Assembly: GCA_020746105.1 (NCBI GenBank)
Contig: CM036619.1
Coordinates: forward strand, 52,684,635-52,748,634
Length of the DNA: 64,000 nucleotides
Direction of reading: 5' to 3'
Source: Trogon surrucura
Lineage: Eukaryota > Chordata > Aves > Trogoniformes > Trogonidae
The translations under genes were made by a program, and so were the position numbers. The first letter of the stretch is position 1, and each line of letters opens with the position of its first letter. This document shows positions 48,001 through 61,861 of the stretch, one piece after another. The notes under the pieces were generated by a model. That model was not told the origin of the DNA, ran no database searches, and saw only the letters and a program-made list of their open reading frames with translations.

Positions 48001-51000
48001 TCTGAACTCAATTTTCCTGTCACACCAGTAGTCACCCTGGCTACCTCTCTCTCGCATTTAGAAACTGCCTTTGAGTTGGGACTCGTATTTACAAAGGCAG
48101 GCGGGTCACATTCAGCCTGGTCAGGCATGCAGGACTCAAGTCTTGTCAGAGCTCCACTGTGATGGAGCTTTCCAACCCAAAGACCTGGCTGGCTCCTTCC
48201 ACCCTTAAACCAAGGACAAGCTCCTGCATAAGCAGCGTGTATCACCACAGCACTCGAAGGTTCAGACTTCAGAGAGCTAACCTCACAGTACAGACTGGCA
48301 GGCACTGCTTGGGAGGAGTAAGTGAATTTCTGTTGGGAAATCTGGGACAAAGATGAAACTGAAGAGGCACCAGACCCATATGGCAACTGATGAGCCCCAA
48401 TATGGTTTGGTGATGTCTTTTCATTTCTCTCCCCCTCAGGCCCCTCAAAAAAGCACACAGAGAAACTTTTCCTCTTCCTTTGCTGTTCTCAGAAAAAGGT
48501 ATTTAAAAGCATTGTGAAGCATCAAGGTAAGCCTGGGGAACTCCTAAACAGCATACAGAAAATCACTTAAAAAAAATAAATAAATCCATTCCCACAACTA
48601 TTCCAGCATGTTTCAGAGGAGTCACTGTGGATAAGTGATGTCTGCAAGTCACTTTTCTTGTTAAATGGTTCACTCTCTCCTTAGAACAGTGAAATGGCTT
48701 TCACCTCACCATTCAGTTAACTGGGGACTCTCGTAATTGAGAAAAATATTGATGTGACATCTAAATAATTTATTATACTCCACTTGTACAGTATTAACGG
48801 AACTCCAAACCTCCCTGAGAAAGAACAGGTGGCCTGCTGGTAAGAGCCTTTGACTTGGGAGACTAACAGATTTCCTCTGAGACCTTACAAACACATCATC
48901 CTACAGGACTGCTCGTGTCTCTCTCTCGCTAACATGTAACACAGACCCAAATTAACACGGACCCCATCCCTGGGCTTCCAGCACCAGAGCATGACTGCAG
49001 CTGTGCTGACAAGCAATAGTACTGCACCACTACGGGTGCGTTAGCTCAGAAACTTTATGTCCTGCTCTCTGGCACGATGAAATGCATCCTTCGACACTCG
49101 GGCAACATTTAAATAAGAAGAGGACTTACGCATATCCAAGTTTTGAGAAAGCTTTCGGAAAGACACTGGCATAATCTAAAATGGATTTCGAAGTTACACA
49201 ACGTTCCTAATCTTGCAAAATGACGTTCTACTTTTTGCCTTCAGGTTCAGACTCTCAGAAAATTTTGCCTGCCCTCACAAGAACTGGTTTAAAACAGCAT
49301 TACCTTCATCGGATACAACTGAGTTCCTTCCCTGCAGAAAAAAAAAAGCTTTAATGATCTTCAAATATCAGGCTTTCTGAGAGGACCATGAGCCAAAATC
49401 TACTTGACTTTCCCCCTCAGCCTCCCTGTCTTGAAAAGCAAACTTCACATCTGCTTGTTATCAGTAGTTATCTCACAGCACGCCTCTGAATCATTTAGAA
49501 AACTCAAAGCACATGTTTATCCCTGCTGAGGAACCAGTCATTATGATGCTATTTACAGGCCCTTGGTGACCCAAGCTCACTACATGGTGTAGAAAACTGC
49601 CAAAGATTTTGTCTCAGGGGTTCTCACTGCTGCTAGGTTTAATTACTTACCATCAGCTTTTCAGCCATAAGGCTGCACTCCCTCCTTTCAAGCTGCATTG
49701 AGGCATGCCTGTGTGAGGTCATGTGGGAAAGCTAAGATAAATCAATTAGACATATGAAGCACGTTGCATGTGAGTTAGAGTAAGTTAAGTCCTCATGTGG
49801 TTACATTTATTCAGGAGAATAAAAAGGCTTTCACTTTCCTGCAAAAACAACTTCAAAGCTGCGCCATTTTACAATTGTAATGTGTCGTGAAAAGCAATGA
49901 GGATCAGGAGGAGATGCCAATAGTCTTGGGCAAGTGCCTGCACATCTAAAAATGAAAAATGCTGATTGATTAGTAACATGGAAGGATGATTTGTCCTCCT
50001 GAGACCAAAGTCTGCTTCTCAAAAGACACCACACACAAGGTCCTCCAGGGACTTTCTGCTTAGATGACCAGAGGAGCCTTGTATTCCTCTTGGCACAAGG
50101 ATAACTAACTACATCACTAGAGGATGCTCAAAGTAAGGCTGCTTTTTGTGGGACATGAAGTTTGATGCAGGAATAAGCTTCCACTGACATTCAAAGCCTC
50201 AGATCCAGCTCAGGCCATGTGATATCTGTGCTGAGATAGCAGCTTTGCTCAGCATTTTTGATTCAGGAAAGCCATTTAAAGGTCTGATCTTACATCCAGT
50301 ATCCAGCTTGCAACTGCTGCTTACTATACCACAGAGAAAAACCCCAGTATCAAATCCAGATCTTAGCCATTCCAGACCAAAAGGCTAAGGATATTGGTTT
50401 CTCCTTGTGCAAAGAGGATAAATGTCTTCATATTACTCTTCTTAACCCTCTTGAAAATCTGTTCTTTCAAAATGTCTGCGAGACATCAAGAATCCCAAGA
50501 CTGCCTCCTTGTCTCATTTTGCTAAAGAATATTTTGAAAAGGTAACAGCATCAGATGGGGGTGTTGTAGCTCTCACTGCATTCAGAGAATGTGTCATGAG
50601 AGGACATACAGAGAAGGGACCTACAATGCCAGACTCCAAGTCTTACAGTATGAATATAAAAACCTGTCTGTAGCTACTTACTGTAGCATATCTGTGTGAT
50701 GTACCAATTACAGACAGTAACATCTACTATAAACTCTATACAGAAGTTATAAGGTGTCTGTCATCTTTTTAATTTAACCAAAACCCCAAAAGAATTTAAG
50801 AATAAACCCCACAAATCAAAATACTTCCGCTGATTGAAAACAGCTGAATGTCACTGAGATTTCCATTTCTTCATGTGGAGAGGTATCTGTAGCTGACAAC
50901 TTCAACCACACATTCTGCACGCCGCCTCATTTCACTCTGTGGGAGGGGATGCTTATATAGCCACTCACCAGCGTTATGTTCTTTAATAACATAATATAGA

Positions 51001-51675
51001 GAACTGGAAAAGCTTAAAAAGAAAGCATGTGGGTACAGATAGGTCAAAACCAAAGCTAAGTCAAAATTAACTGCACCTCAGTTCCTATGTTCCTATTACC
51101 AAACTAGTATAAAAGTTGACTACAGTTAACATTTCTGGCTTTATCTTGAGAAAACCATGGAAACTCCAGGTTAGATTTTAAAAAAATACTACAACTGCAT
51201 CATACTGTGACACTGGAAAAACAGTCTAGAGGCAGTAAGTATGTTAAAAATATCTGTTCTGTCATGTAAATAGATATTAAATGTTTAGTTAATATTCCAC
51301 GGTGCTTTGACAGATTAGACTTTGAAGAAGTCAAATCAGAAATTAAAAATCTCTATGCAATTTATTTTAAATATCCTAGGGGCACTGGTCCAGTTCAGTA
51401 AGTGCCATGGGGCTGCCACATTACTCAGAGGCGAAATGCATATTTTAAGTCTGCCTTCACTAAAGCAGTGCAGTACAGTTTTCTCCAGCTTCTGGCTCAC
51501 ACAGGGACTTGGACTGGGCTGATTGTTTTTGCTGAAGCTTGACCTGGGTTGTAATGCCAGAGGTGTACATCACTGACCAACAGGAAGGAAAGGCAGCGAT
51601 GGACTGGAAGGGGTTGTTTCTACTGCTGTTCAAGGGGGTCATTCTGCTCTCACGCAAAAAGCTCATGATTCAGAA
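45090..51675. other. Intronic stretch with no recognised element
   Basis: No repeat family or homologous exon recognised. It contains the longest unexplained open frame of the window on the minus strand (47952-48458, 168 codons), described under findings. Confidence 0.55.
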
Positions 51676-51753
51676 GTGGCACCACCCTCCTGGTTACGTC
51701 CCCACATAGTATTTGCTTCCCTTAAGGCTTTACTTCACCGAAGGCTTTACAAC
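51676..51753 (+). repeat. Anonymous repeat, copy A
   Basis: Begins gtggcaccaccctcctg and ends ctttacaac. It matches copy B at 53162-53221 and carries an extra internal duplication of aaggctttac. The family was not recognised. Confidence 0.7.
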
Positions 51754-53161
51754 GTCTTCCTCAGGCCCAGGTCTTGCCATAGTTAATTGAAGCTTTCCAC
51801 TTCCATTTAAGTTTTCTTCAAGATGTGATTACTGCAATGCACTCAAGCTTGGAGTTACCCTTGAAGATCACTCAGAGCAAAAAGCTGCCATTTGTGGCTT
51901 CCCACTTGCTAGGAATTGCTCACCACAGGCAACGTGTCACAACAGCTCTTTCTACACGCTGTATGTATTTGCATCTCTTGTGTTCAAAGCTGCATTAATT
52001 TAGGCTAGCTGAGATGGAGGGAAGCTGGTGTCTTTATGCTAACTTGCTGAGGTTGGAAAACCAAGGGCTTGAGCTATATAAAGCTTAGGTAGCATCTCAC
52101 TTTGGGGTACAGTGAATTCTCAAGCCTTTAGAGCTGGACATCACTGTTTCTGCTCTCTCCTTTGCTGCTTCTTTACTCTAGGACCGTCCTTCTGCACAGA
52201 CCTCATTGGCAGGCTCCTCCAGCGCCCCTCTGCCCTCTCACCACCGCTCCTTGCTGGGCCCCTGCCATGCAAGGATGAAATGCGAGAGAACACCCCTGCA
52301 GAGCTGGCTCCCTGCCCTGCGCTCTGCTTCATGTTCTGCCTCAATGGGCTGAGCGGGAGCTGGTGATCTTTAAGTCAGGCTACATGCACGATGATCGCCT
52401 TGGGAAATCAGGATACGGCTCAGAGAAGGCACCAGGCTGAGCAGGGATATGGGTGTATTTAGTAAACACCTTGAAAGGTGGAAGGTCTCTACCAGGCAGC
52501 GGTTATCTGGGACGTATCATACGTGTCATGCCCGAGATCAAAGAGCCAAAGCTGAGGTACAGTTTCTCCAGGCTGTATTCTAACCTCCAGTTCACCTAAA
52601 GGCAGCTCCTAACAGTAAACACCATAATGGAAAGCCTGGTACAAGGAAGCAGGGGTAGGGTCTTTCAGAGCACAATCAACCTCTTTGCATAAGAATGTAA
52701 CCATAACTGTTTGAATTGAGCCAGCCCTTGTTTTGATCTGGGTGAAGCCTGTTTATACTGTCTAAGTGTAGTCATTCCTGTGGCTTTGTTTGTTTGTTTA
52801 CAACAGTATGGGAGTTTGGGAAAATGTTGCAAAAGATTCAATTAGCAAAAATGGCGGTCATTCTTTAACCTAATGTTTATAGTTTATAGGAGGGCTTTAA
52901 CATGCATTGCAATATTGCAAAACTCTAGAATGTCTTTACATAGTTTGTCAGTATAAATCTGGGGACAATTTATGCAGCACTGAGAAACAGCTATTTCTGG
53001 TACAGTTGTAAGCTGTTGCAGTGTCAGGCACACAAGATAAATCACCTATTCAAAGATGATGGAAACACTACCAAGAGCTTCAAACAAATTCGCTATTATT
53101 TAACTTCTGCCATTGTGAAAAAATATATAAGAAGTTCTGAGATCAAGAAAAATAAAAGGAG

Positions 53162-53221
53162 GTGGCACCACCCTCCTGTTTTGTCCCCACATAATATTTG
53201 TGTCACTGAAAGGTTTACAAC
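53162..53221 (+). repeat. Anonymous repeat, copy B
   Basis: Shares gtggcaccaccctcctg, gtccccacata and tttacaac with copy A about 1.5 kb away, in the same orientation. It directly abuts a CR1 tail. Confidence 0.7.
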
Positions 53222-53227
53222 AGTATT

Positions 53228-53462
53228 ATGGCATCATAAAATGCATTGGGTTGGAAAGGACCTCTAAGGGCCATCTAGCCCAAGCCCCTTGCAGTGAGCA
53301 GGGACATCTTTAACTAGATCAGGTTGCTCAGAGCCCCATCAAGCCTGACCTTGAATGTCTCCAGGGATGGGGCCTCCACTACCTCTCTGGGCAACCTGTT
53401 TCAGTGTTTCATCACCCTGATTGTAAAGAACTTATTTTTTTTCTTCCCTGACTCAAACAGGC
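53228..53462 (-). mobile_element. CR1 LINE 3' fragment in intron 1
   Basis: Contains gttggaaaggacctctaagg, cagtgagcagggacatcttt, agatcaggttgctcagagcc, and further in ctctgggcaacctgtttcag and catcaccctgattgtaaaga. This is a reversed CR1 tail that reaches a little into ORF2-proximal sequence. Truncated. Confidence 0.94.
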
Positions 53463-56400
53463 TGTCCTGAGCTGAGTCTGTGTAATGTATTTTCCATACT
53501 TCAGTGTATATATTAAAAATTTGCCCATTTTCCCAGCATTTGTCAATCTTGCTGGTAAATCAAGCTAAAGGGTCTCAACCTTCTCGTAGTCTGGAGGAAG
53601 CAAAGTTCTGGCATCTTATTTAGCAAGAACCAACAGCGCAGTTCAGGAAGGGGGAATTTGAAGAGCATTATGATAGTTAGGAGGTGCAGTCCATCAGGCT
53701 TTTAAAGAGGATATTTTGCTTCTACATTCGTTCGATACATACACTTGAAAATTTTCCTTGCCTTCCAATGCAGGGCCCTAAACCCTACAGTTCTGGTACC
53801 ATGAGACTGAAACCATTCTTAAGAGGGACATTTCTCTGACACATCCAACACCACATGGCATTTCTAACTAACCTCCCTGTGGACACTGTAAGATGAAATG
53901 CTCTCTCCATGCCCTTTACTTCTCCTCTAGCATGTCCCTAAATTACTAGATTTATACAGTGCAGTATAACTTTTTTGTTGTGACTTATACACTGTCACTT
54001 ACTGTGCACAGCGTATTTTCTAGAAGGCATGAATATTTAATTCAAGATGTCCATTCTCTGTTGCCTGAACCTGAAGTTTTCGCTCAGCATCTCCTAGCAT
54101 TTCACTTTGTTTCCTTTTGTCCTTTATTTTGTTGAATCTCAGTGTATTGAGATTTGCAGCCTCATGTTCCCCACTCAGTATTGAGGATTACTTTGGCTTG
54201 TGGTGATATATCCATCCTACATTTTCTTCCCGCTTTGTTCACATCTGGAGTGAGGCATGCTGTCATCAGTATGGTATGTCATCTGCCTCATCTCCCCTGG
54301 TAAAAATGAGGAAATTTGCTTGATGCTCACATTCATACAAGAGTCCTAATGCAACATGGAGCTGCTTGGGGCAGCTTACCCGCGCTACCCGGTCTGATTT
54401 ATCTGTGTCATCATGCAGCTCTCTGGGAGGATTTTAACAGCCATTGCCTTGCTCTCAGAAAAAAAAATAACTCATCTCATTCACAAATTCCCATTCCTCT
54501 TTGCCCTAAATCTCATTTATGTGCCTTTAAAGGTGAATCATTTTTTTGTTTCCCTTTCATTCCAGCACAGAGATGGCCCCTTTTCTGTTTCAATGGGATC
54601 CGGGCCTTCCTGCTGCAGCTGCTCCCTCCTGGCCAGCCGCCGACTCTCTCATCCGAGCTCACTCCTAATGTAGTTTATTTTTCTCTGTCTTAGTTGTTTC
54701 ATTCTTTGCCTTTTCTTCATGCTGGACCTCTCTTAATCAATCTCAGTCTTAGCCCTTTTCCCTTTCAATTCAGCCTTTTCTGCTCTGCTGGGTTTGGGGG
54801 TAAGGGAAACAAGGCTTCCTTGAAGTGATTTGCTTACGCTCTTTTTTTTTCTGATTTCCTTACTCTTCTCTTCCTCTGCCAGGGAGGTCAGGCAAGCTCT
54901 GACCTTGGGTAACAGTGCAAACTGGAACATTTGTGATTGCAACAGAAACAATTCTTTAATTAATTAAGCGGTCCAGAAGTTGCAGAATGAAGCCAGCAGA
55001 GCTCGCCTGCCCACTGAGACCTGCTTCTCTGTGACGGAGCCTTCCAGCTGAAGCTCACTTGCAGGGAACAGTCAGGACTAATACCATCCCTCCTTGTCAG
55101 TCAGCAGCAATACAACACAAATATTTATTTATGTATATTTATTTTTTATCTTTAAAAAAAAGCTTAAAAGTGAAGCCTTAAAACTCAAGTTGCGCTGGTA
55201 CGAGCCCTTACTTTGCTTCATGTGGCTTTTTTTATATGACTGAGGAGCCACAACGTTGATAGACTTGAATTATCTGAAGGATTCTGTAAGAAATGATGAT
55301 ACAAAACCTTTATTGAAAAGTAGTGCCTATGTTTGCTCCTATGGATGGCAGTAGGCACGTACCATGGAAATAGAATGTGACCCTACAGTTCCCATCTGAA
55401 ATGCTTTAAAGCCATGATGGCCTGAATGGGTTCTGAGAATCTGTCCTATATGTAAGACAAAGAAATACTCTTTAGGAGACCTTTTTGTCTGCTTAACACA
55501 TGTTCATAGAGATTGACCCACACTCCCTAGAAGTTCTGGGGTCACTGAACCAAGTCAACGATTTAGGGAAAATATAGGGCAATGTCAAAACACCAATTGC
55601 TTCCATAGTGGAAGGTTATCTCACCAGCTCTCAAGCATCTAAGCCAACTGTTTTAGCAATGTCAGCTGGCATAAAACCTAGGGCTGACCATTCTGATATA
55701 AAAGCGTAGTGACTGGAAACGGCAAAGAATCCATAGAAAAATTGTCCTTAATTAATAATCATGCTTCTTCAGAGCCCCATATTTGCCATGTGGTGTTTAG
55801 CAGCCTCCTTTTCTGAGTAGCAACACTTTACCACGCCATCTGCAGAAGAAAATAACTGTATTTAACAGAAGCCTCTCTCTATTTAGAGCTGCAGGGGGAA
55901 CTAATTAAAGGTAACTGAAACCACAGCTGCTAAAATAATTATATGGCATCTAAACTATTTTGGAAGGCTCTCATTGTTTCTCAGTGTGACATATGCAGAA
56001 TATGACTTGAAGCCTACCATCACCTTAAACAATGTAATTGTGGCAAACGACATACCTAGAAGTCTATAGGATACTACTTAACATAGACATGTTTAACACT
56101 CATGTATGTTTTATGTATATGTACACACACACACATTGTATACATGGACCTTTTTTGTACTCTTACTAGCTGCATGTAGTTTGCAAGACTTAGGAAAGAG
56201 AAAGATGTACTGGCATTGTAATACTGTAATAAAGAGATGCCTACATTTCTGCAAGGCAAAGCATTTTATAATCACACATGGAACTGATTGTTTGGAATTA
56301 AATACATTAAACTTTACTCAACCAGTCTTCAGTGAAGAAAAAAATATTTAAATCATTTTCATGTAACAAAAAGGCTTGCACTTCATATATATATATATGT

Positions 56401-59400
56401 ACAAAGAATGGCAGTACTGAAGCTTGGAAAAAGAGTTTCAGATGAGGTTTGAATTATTCCAAGCTCAGGGCTCAGTGGGGAGATCAGATTTTACATTTGC
56501 ACAGGGATGCAGCTGTCAAAAAGAGGTAAAATCAATTGACAAAAAGCACCAGAAAACTAATCTGATTTTTTCATTTGGACCTTATTCAAAAATAAGTTCT
56601 TTAAGATGAATAAGAGGAAGGATGTGCATTTGAACTCCCTTCTACTTTAACTGTTTCTCCCCAATGATGTTCATCATCATGGTGTTTCAGCCTTTTTTTA
56701 AACAGATTAATACAATCAGGTCTGCAAAAGGCAGGCATTACCATTATCAAACTGATCCAAAGATGGATCTGGCTTTAATTTTACAAGCACATTCTTCTCC
56801 TTACATCCGATCCAACATTTGTTATTAATTATACTGAAAAGTTTTGGGGTAACAGTGTTTCCCCAATAAGGGCAGGACGAACTTGTGGGGGAGAGCAGGG
56901 CACTCCTCTGAGGGTCCACACCCTCCCTAGCCTTCTTGAGCCCAGCACCCTCGGCCTTTCCAGAGCAATATCCCCATATCCCTCTCCATTAGTTGACTTG
57001 CACTTCACTCTTGGCGAAAGAGAAGTGTGGTGGTCTCTAATATAGTTATCAAAAAGTTTATCAACAGTAAGCTTGGTTTTGCTGATGGTCCTGCTCTTCT
57101 AAGCGGCAGCCCAACCAACACACAAATATGTAGGTGGCATTTAACACCATAAAACTTAACAGTTTGTTATTAAAAAAAATCTAATTAGAACCTTGGTGAC
57201 ATCTTAGTACAAATCTTACTTGGAACTAAGAATGAATAACAGAAATGAAATAATTTCCATACCTTGGAAACAACATACTGTCCCTGTGGAGATGGAGAAA
57301 AGGAGATGGGGCCACGACAGCTGCATTTACCACTTCAAACAATATATGGTCAGCAAAATCTATTGCTAAAAGACCAAAGTATAAATCTCCAACTCAGATA
57401 TTACTTTTGTCATCACATGTATATGTGGAAGTGAAAGATGGAACTCTACTAAAGACATGGGCAGAGTCTTGAGTACTTTTGAAAATAAACACTTCAGAAA
57501 AATGATAGGCTCTAAATGAACTTCAAGGATAACATATACCAAGATATATCAGAGCATCCAACAACTTATAATGTCAAAAGTGAACTAGAAAAAACCCCTA
57601 ATGAACAATGACAGGCAAATGGTGAGAAAATATGTAAAGAATGAAGCCAATTTGTTTGTCCTAAGAGGCACTGAATAAGGCAGTGGATAAACTCTCAGAA
57701 GGCTTGAGTAAAAGAATTCTCTCCCTCAAGCCTGCTGGGAGGAGGAGAAGGGATAGTACTTAAGAACATGCTCGTCATGAAAGCAGGAGTTCCAGCTACT
57801 CAGGGACTGCAATGTCTCTTAAGTGCCCTAAGAAATGCTGGGTGGCTTAAGAAGGATTTAGACCCACATGTGACAATTTTCACAAAGTCATTTGCCTCAT
57901 TAATTTTCTTTGTAAATAGTTTGATTTAAATTTTCCCCATTGCCCTCTGATACCTCACACATTTTCCTTGGTATGGCCAAGGAAAACCAGCCCAGGAGCA
58001 AGGACGTTGGCTTGGAATGCACAATGTTCTCCCATTGGCTTCTACTGGGGCTTAGAGCAAGACGTGCAGGCACAGCTTCTTACAAGCACTAGATCATCTG
58101 ATGATGCAGATGCAAATCTCTATGACTTTCAAAAGTGCCTTAACAACTAAATCCAGCTGAAATCAAAGAAGCATTAAGAGACAAATGAAAAGCATCACCT
58201 TGCAAACATTGAAAGGAAGCATTTTTAAATGCAAAATTTCTTCAGGATCATTTAGACAAATAGTCTGTAAAAGCAAAATACATTCTGTAAAGTTTTTATT
58301 TTTTTTTCCTCAAAGTTGTGTGTCATTGCCATTCTAATGGAACCTGTATGAAACCAGGAAGCACAGGCCTAAAAGAAGTATATGGAAGCTATAGACAGAC
58401 TGTATGAGGCCTGTCCTCAATTACAGCAGAGCTAGGAGTGCAAATGAAAACCAGACTGACAGTCTGGGTATTTTACATCTCAATGAGACCTGCAAATTTA
58501 GATAGTTTCAAAAACATAACGTCTGAAGTTTGATCAACAAAACGCTCAGAGACTGAATGGTCTCAACTTGTGGTCATCTTCCTTTTGACTTGATTGAAAA
58601 CATCATTCCCCATCATGGACGGTATGTGGGTCACATCAGTGAAAGGAGATTACGATCACCCTGTTGGTGCCCTTTCAGATCGAATGTTTTAATAATGACC
58701 CTGACATGCCAGAAGTGTTGACTGACAGTCTCTTTCCCTCAGATGCTGGAGAGGTTATGCAAATCATGGTGTCTATGAGCTGCTACACAAGACCTGAGCC
58801 AAGTTCGGTAGAAACCACCGCTCCATTTCACTGCCTCATGAGCCCACCCAGAGAAGCTGGAAACCTCAGAGACTGTTACTTTCTTATGGAATAAAATAAT
58901 GCCACACTGAATTTGAGAAATTAAAAAATGTATTGACTTGGACTTCTGTGCTGAGATATTTATGTTTCAATTGCTTTTTTAAAGTAACAGTAGATAGTGG
59001 TTTCCATTTTCCTTGAAACCATTTTCAAACAGGATCTGAAGAGTGAGTTACAGCCTGTGCCAGCAGAGAGGATTAACATTGTCAAGATAATATGAAAAGA
59101 ATTATGGTACTTTCACATCAGGATTTGGGATTGAGAGTATCGAAATAGAGCCCTTACAGAGAAACTTGCAGGCTGTCCTCATTTTCCCTACTACATACTG
59201 CTCATATCTTCCTCCCTTCATACTAAAATAATCATTAGAATGGAGAAGCTGTTGATTTTAGTATTGAAATCAGCTCTAAAGCAAGGAAATAGGAACAAAA
59301 TACCATGATGTAGTTGAATATATTCTCCAAATTCCTAAATATGGAGAAAAAAAATCTAGTAGAGTGATAGCACTGAACTGAATGCATGCAGGGGTAAGAA

Positions 59401-59500
59401 CTGGCACTGCTCAGGAGACAGCTGTCAGAGGACACACATTTGTCATACAAAAAAAAGCTATTTCTCATCACTCAGCTCTGAGCTACTCTCTTCATCTCCT

Positions 59501-59545
59501 CTCATCTCATCTCATCTCATCTCATCTCATCTCATCTCATCTCAT
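59501..59545. repeat. (CTCAT)9 microsatellite
   Basis: Nine nearly uninterrupted CTCAT units on plus. Likely length-polymorphic. Confidence 0.93.
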
Positions 59546-61809
59546 CATCTTTCCTTGTATTTCAGCTACAGCCATAGCAAAGCAAATCAGTGCAAAGTCT
59601 TACTTCAAATGGTAGAGGATAGCCAACAGTCCTCTTTATGTGCCTCTGCATGAGACTAAGAAGGTTCACTACAACCTTGTGGAAATATCTGTGCATCCTC
59701 CATGCTACGTTAGCCATGCACACAGGGAAGGATCAATCTCTCCATCAGGCTCAGGGCAGCACGCTATGAAGAGCAATGCTTGTATTATGGAAGTTCTGAC
59801 CAACGAGCTCCTATGCATCTGCCAACATGTTAAATACTGAAACTCAGAACCACAAAGAGCAAGACAAGCCACACTCAAGTTATTCAAGGCTGCATCTTTA
59901 CAGCAAAGAAAAATGGGCATGAATAAGGGAGGGTGAACTTGTCCTCACAAGGGCAGTCTGTGTGTTGCTGGTAGGATCCATGTGAAGAGCATCTGGAGTG
60001 TGTTGGTCAGCATTTAGCCGGCTCCACAAACTGAGACACTGAATGGACTCTGACCTCAATCAAACTCAAACCTTATGAATTGCTGTTGGCAAGGTCTATC
60101 CCCCAAAACTTTCATCTATGTGAAAAAAACAACATTCTAAGCCTTCAGAAAATTGTCTACAAAAGGTCATTTTCCCATTGAATGCCAAACTATGAAGCTG
60201 GGACTCTACATGTGTAGGCAAATTATTAAAACAATCAAAAGAATTGAACAACTCAATTACGAAGTTAGTCATAGAGCTGGTTGAGTAATGAACATGTTCA
60301 CAGAGAAGTATTTCTGAATAAAGAGTAAAAATATTGCCAATATTTCTGAGTAAAGAATTTCTACTAACTTGACCTGTAAACAAATTCTATGACAAAAAAA
60401 AAAGTTATTTGGATAAGCTTGGAAGTCAAAGGAAGTAAAAGAAGCATGCAAAAGTTTGGCATTTAAACAAACTCATAAATAGAAGACACTGGCTATAGAT
60501 GAACAACAAACTCCTTTAATGTGACAATTTTCTAAAAGGAAAATATCTGTAGATATTTTAGATGTTTTCAGGATGGCTGCTATGGTTAAGGTCTTCATTT
60601 TTGCAAAGTAAAAGAAAAGCAAGATGTTATCTAGAAACACAGCACTATGCAGATAAAACAGATTTTAAGAGTGGAAAATCTTCTTGCTACTTAAATTATT
60701 AGTGCCTTGTGTGGTGAAGAGAATACATTCTTGAAAAGCAGAACCTCCCTGCAACGCACAAAGTGTAAAACAGTTGGCACGATGTGACAGGCTTATTTGC
60801 CCTGACCCACCTCCTCTGCGCCTCACACCCTGTACCCTCACCCACAGGCCAGAAGCATGGGACAATAAGCTGAGTTGTGGGATGTCTATCACGGACAGGG
60901 CTATGGCATCGCCTTGGCCCCAGCCTGCCCCGATGACTTAAAGGTCAGCTGCTCCCAGTACGTGATCTGTGGCCCTGAGCTTGCTGGAGGGCAGAGTTGG
61001 TACATGTGCTCCTGGCACAAGCACTGCATCTCACCGGCACAAGAGTGGGGTCTTACTCACCCAGATGAGTGGTACAGCTGGAAGGGGCCTCTTGAAAACT
61101 TAGTCCTTCCCAGCTTAGATAATAAAAGTAATAAAGAAAACAACAGAGACTCTAATATGTGATAATAATTAAAACACGTTCAGATGGTGACAGATGAAAA
61201 GAGATGTTGAAGGTTAGAGAAGAAGCGTAATTGTAAGGCAGTAGCTGAGCTTCCGCTTCTTGCAAAAACAAGAGACACACTATGAAGGATGCCATATTGC
61301 ACTTGGCTCCTGTCCTAAAATAATTCCACATTATAAATATTTGACACAGCACTTAAGACTATTGCCTCTACAGGATTTAATGTAGTATAATGTAATACAT
61401 CTGTTTGTTACCCGCACAGTATGAAGAGAGTAAATGGGTAAGATATGAACAAAAAATGCGAAACCATATTTTATACTATTACTTCTGTATTGATCGTGCT
61501 GCACTTATTACCTATTGAATTAAGATGATGGAAAACGTTTCATAATACCTGAACTTATTTCTTGGTTTTTGATCTACATCAATCCTGTTTCTACCTTGAC
61601 TCTGTGTACTCATGAAAATTACCACTGCGTTTAGTATGAGAAGTTGGAGTACCTTATGCAGCAGCATAAGACAGGTATGGTCAAGTAACTTAGAGAAGTA
61701 TGCCTGCTCTTTATGTCTTCAATTCAAATACTAAAAATCTATCATCACCAGCTTACACTACCTTAAAAATTGCATACCAAAGACATAAAAATATATACAT
61801 ACATACACA

Positions 61810-61861
61810 TAAATAAATAGATAGATAGATAGATAGATAGATAAATAAATAAATAAATAGA
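61810..61861. repeat. Compound (AAAT)n(AGAT)n(AAAT)n microsatellite
   Basis: Tetranucleotide units change from AAAT to AGAT (about seven) and back to AAAT. Confidence 0.93.

Noticed and set aside
54316-54693. 125-codon plus-strand open frame
   Set aside because: No recognisable domain, overlapping open frame in another phase, ordinary for GC-richer intronic sequence.
54850-54951. Possible COLEC12 exon 1 (acidic AEEEKSK frame on minus)
   Set aside because: The following residues do not match the expected cytoplasmic tail and no suitable donor in phase 1 follows.
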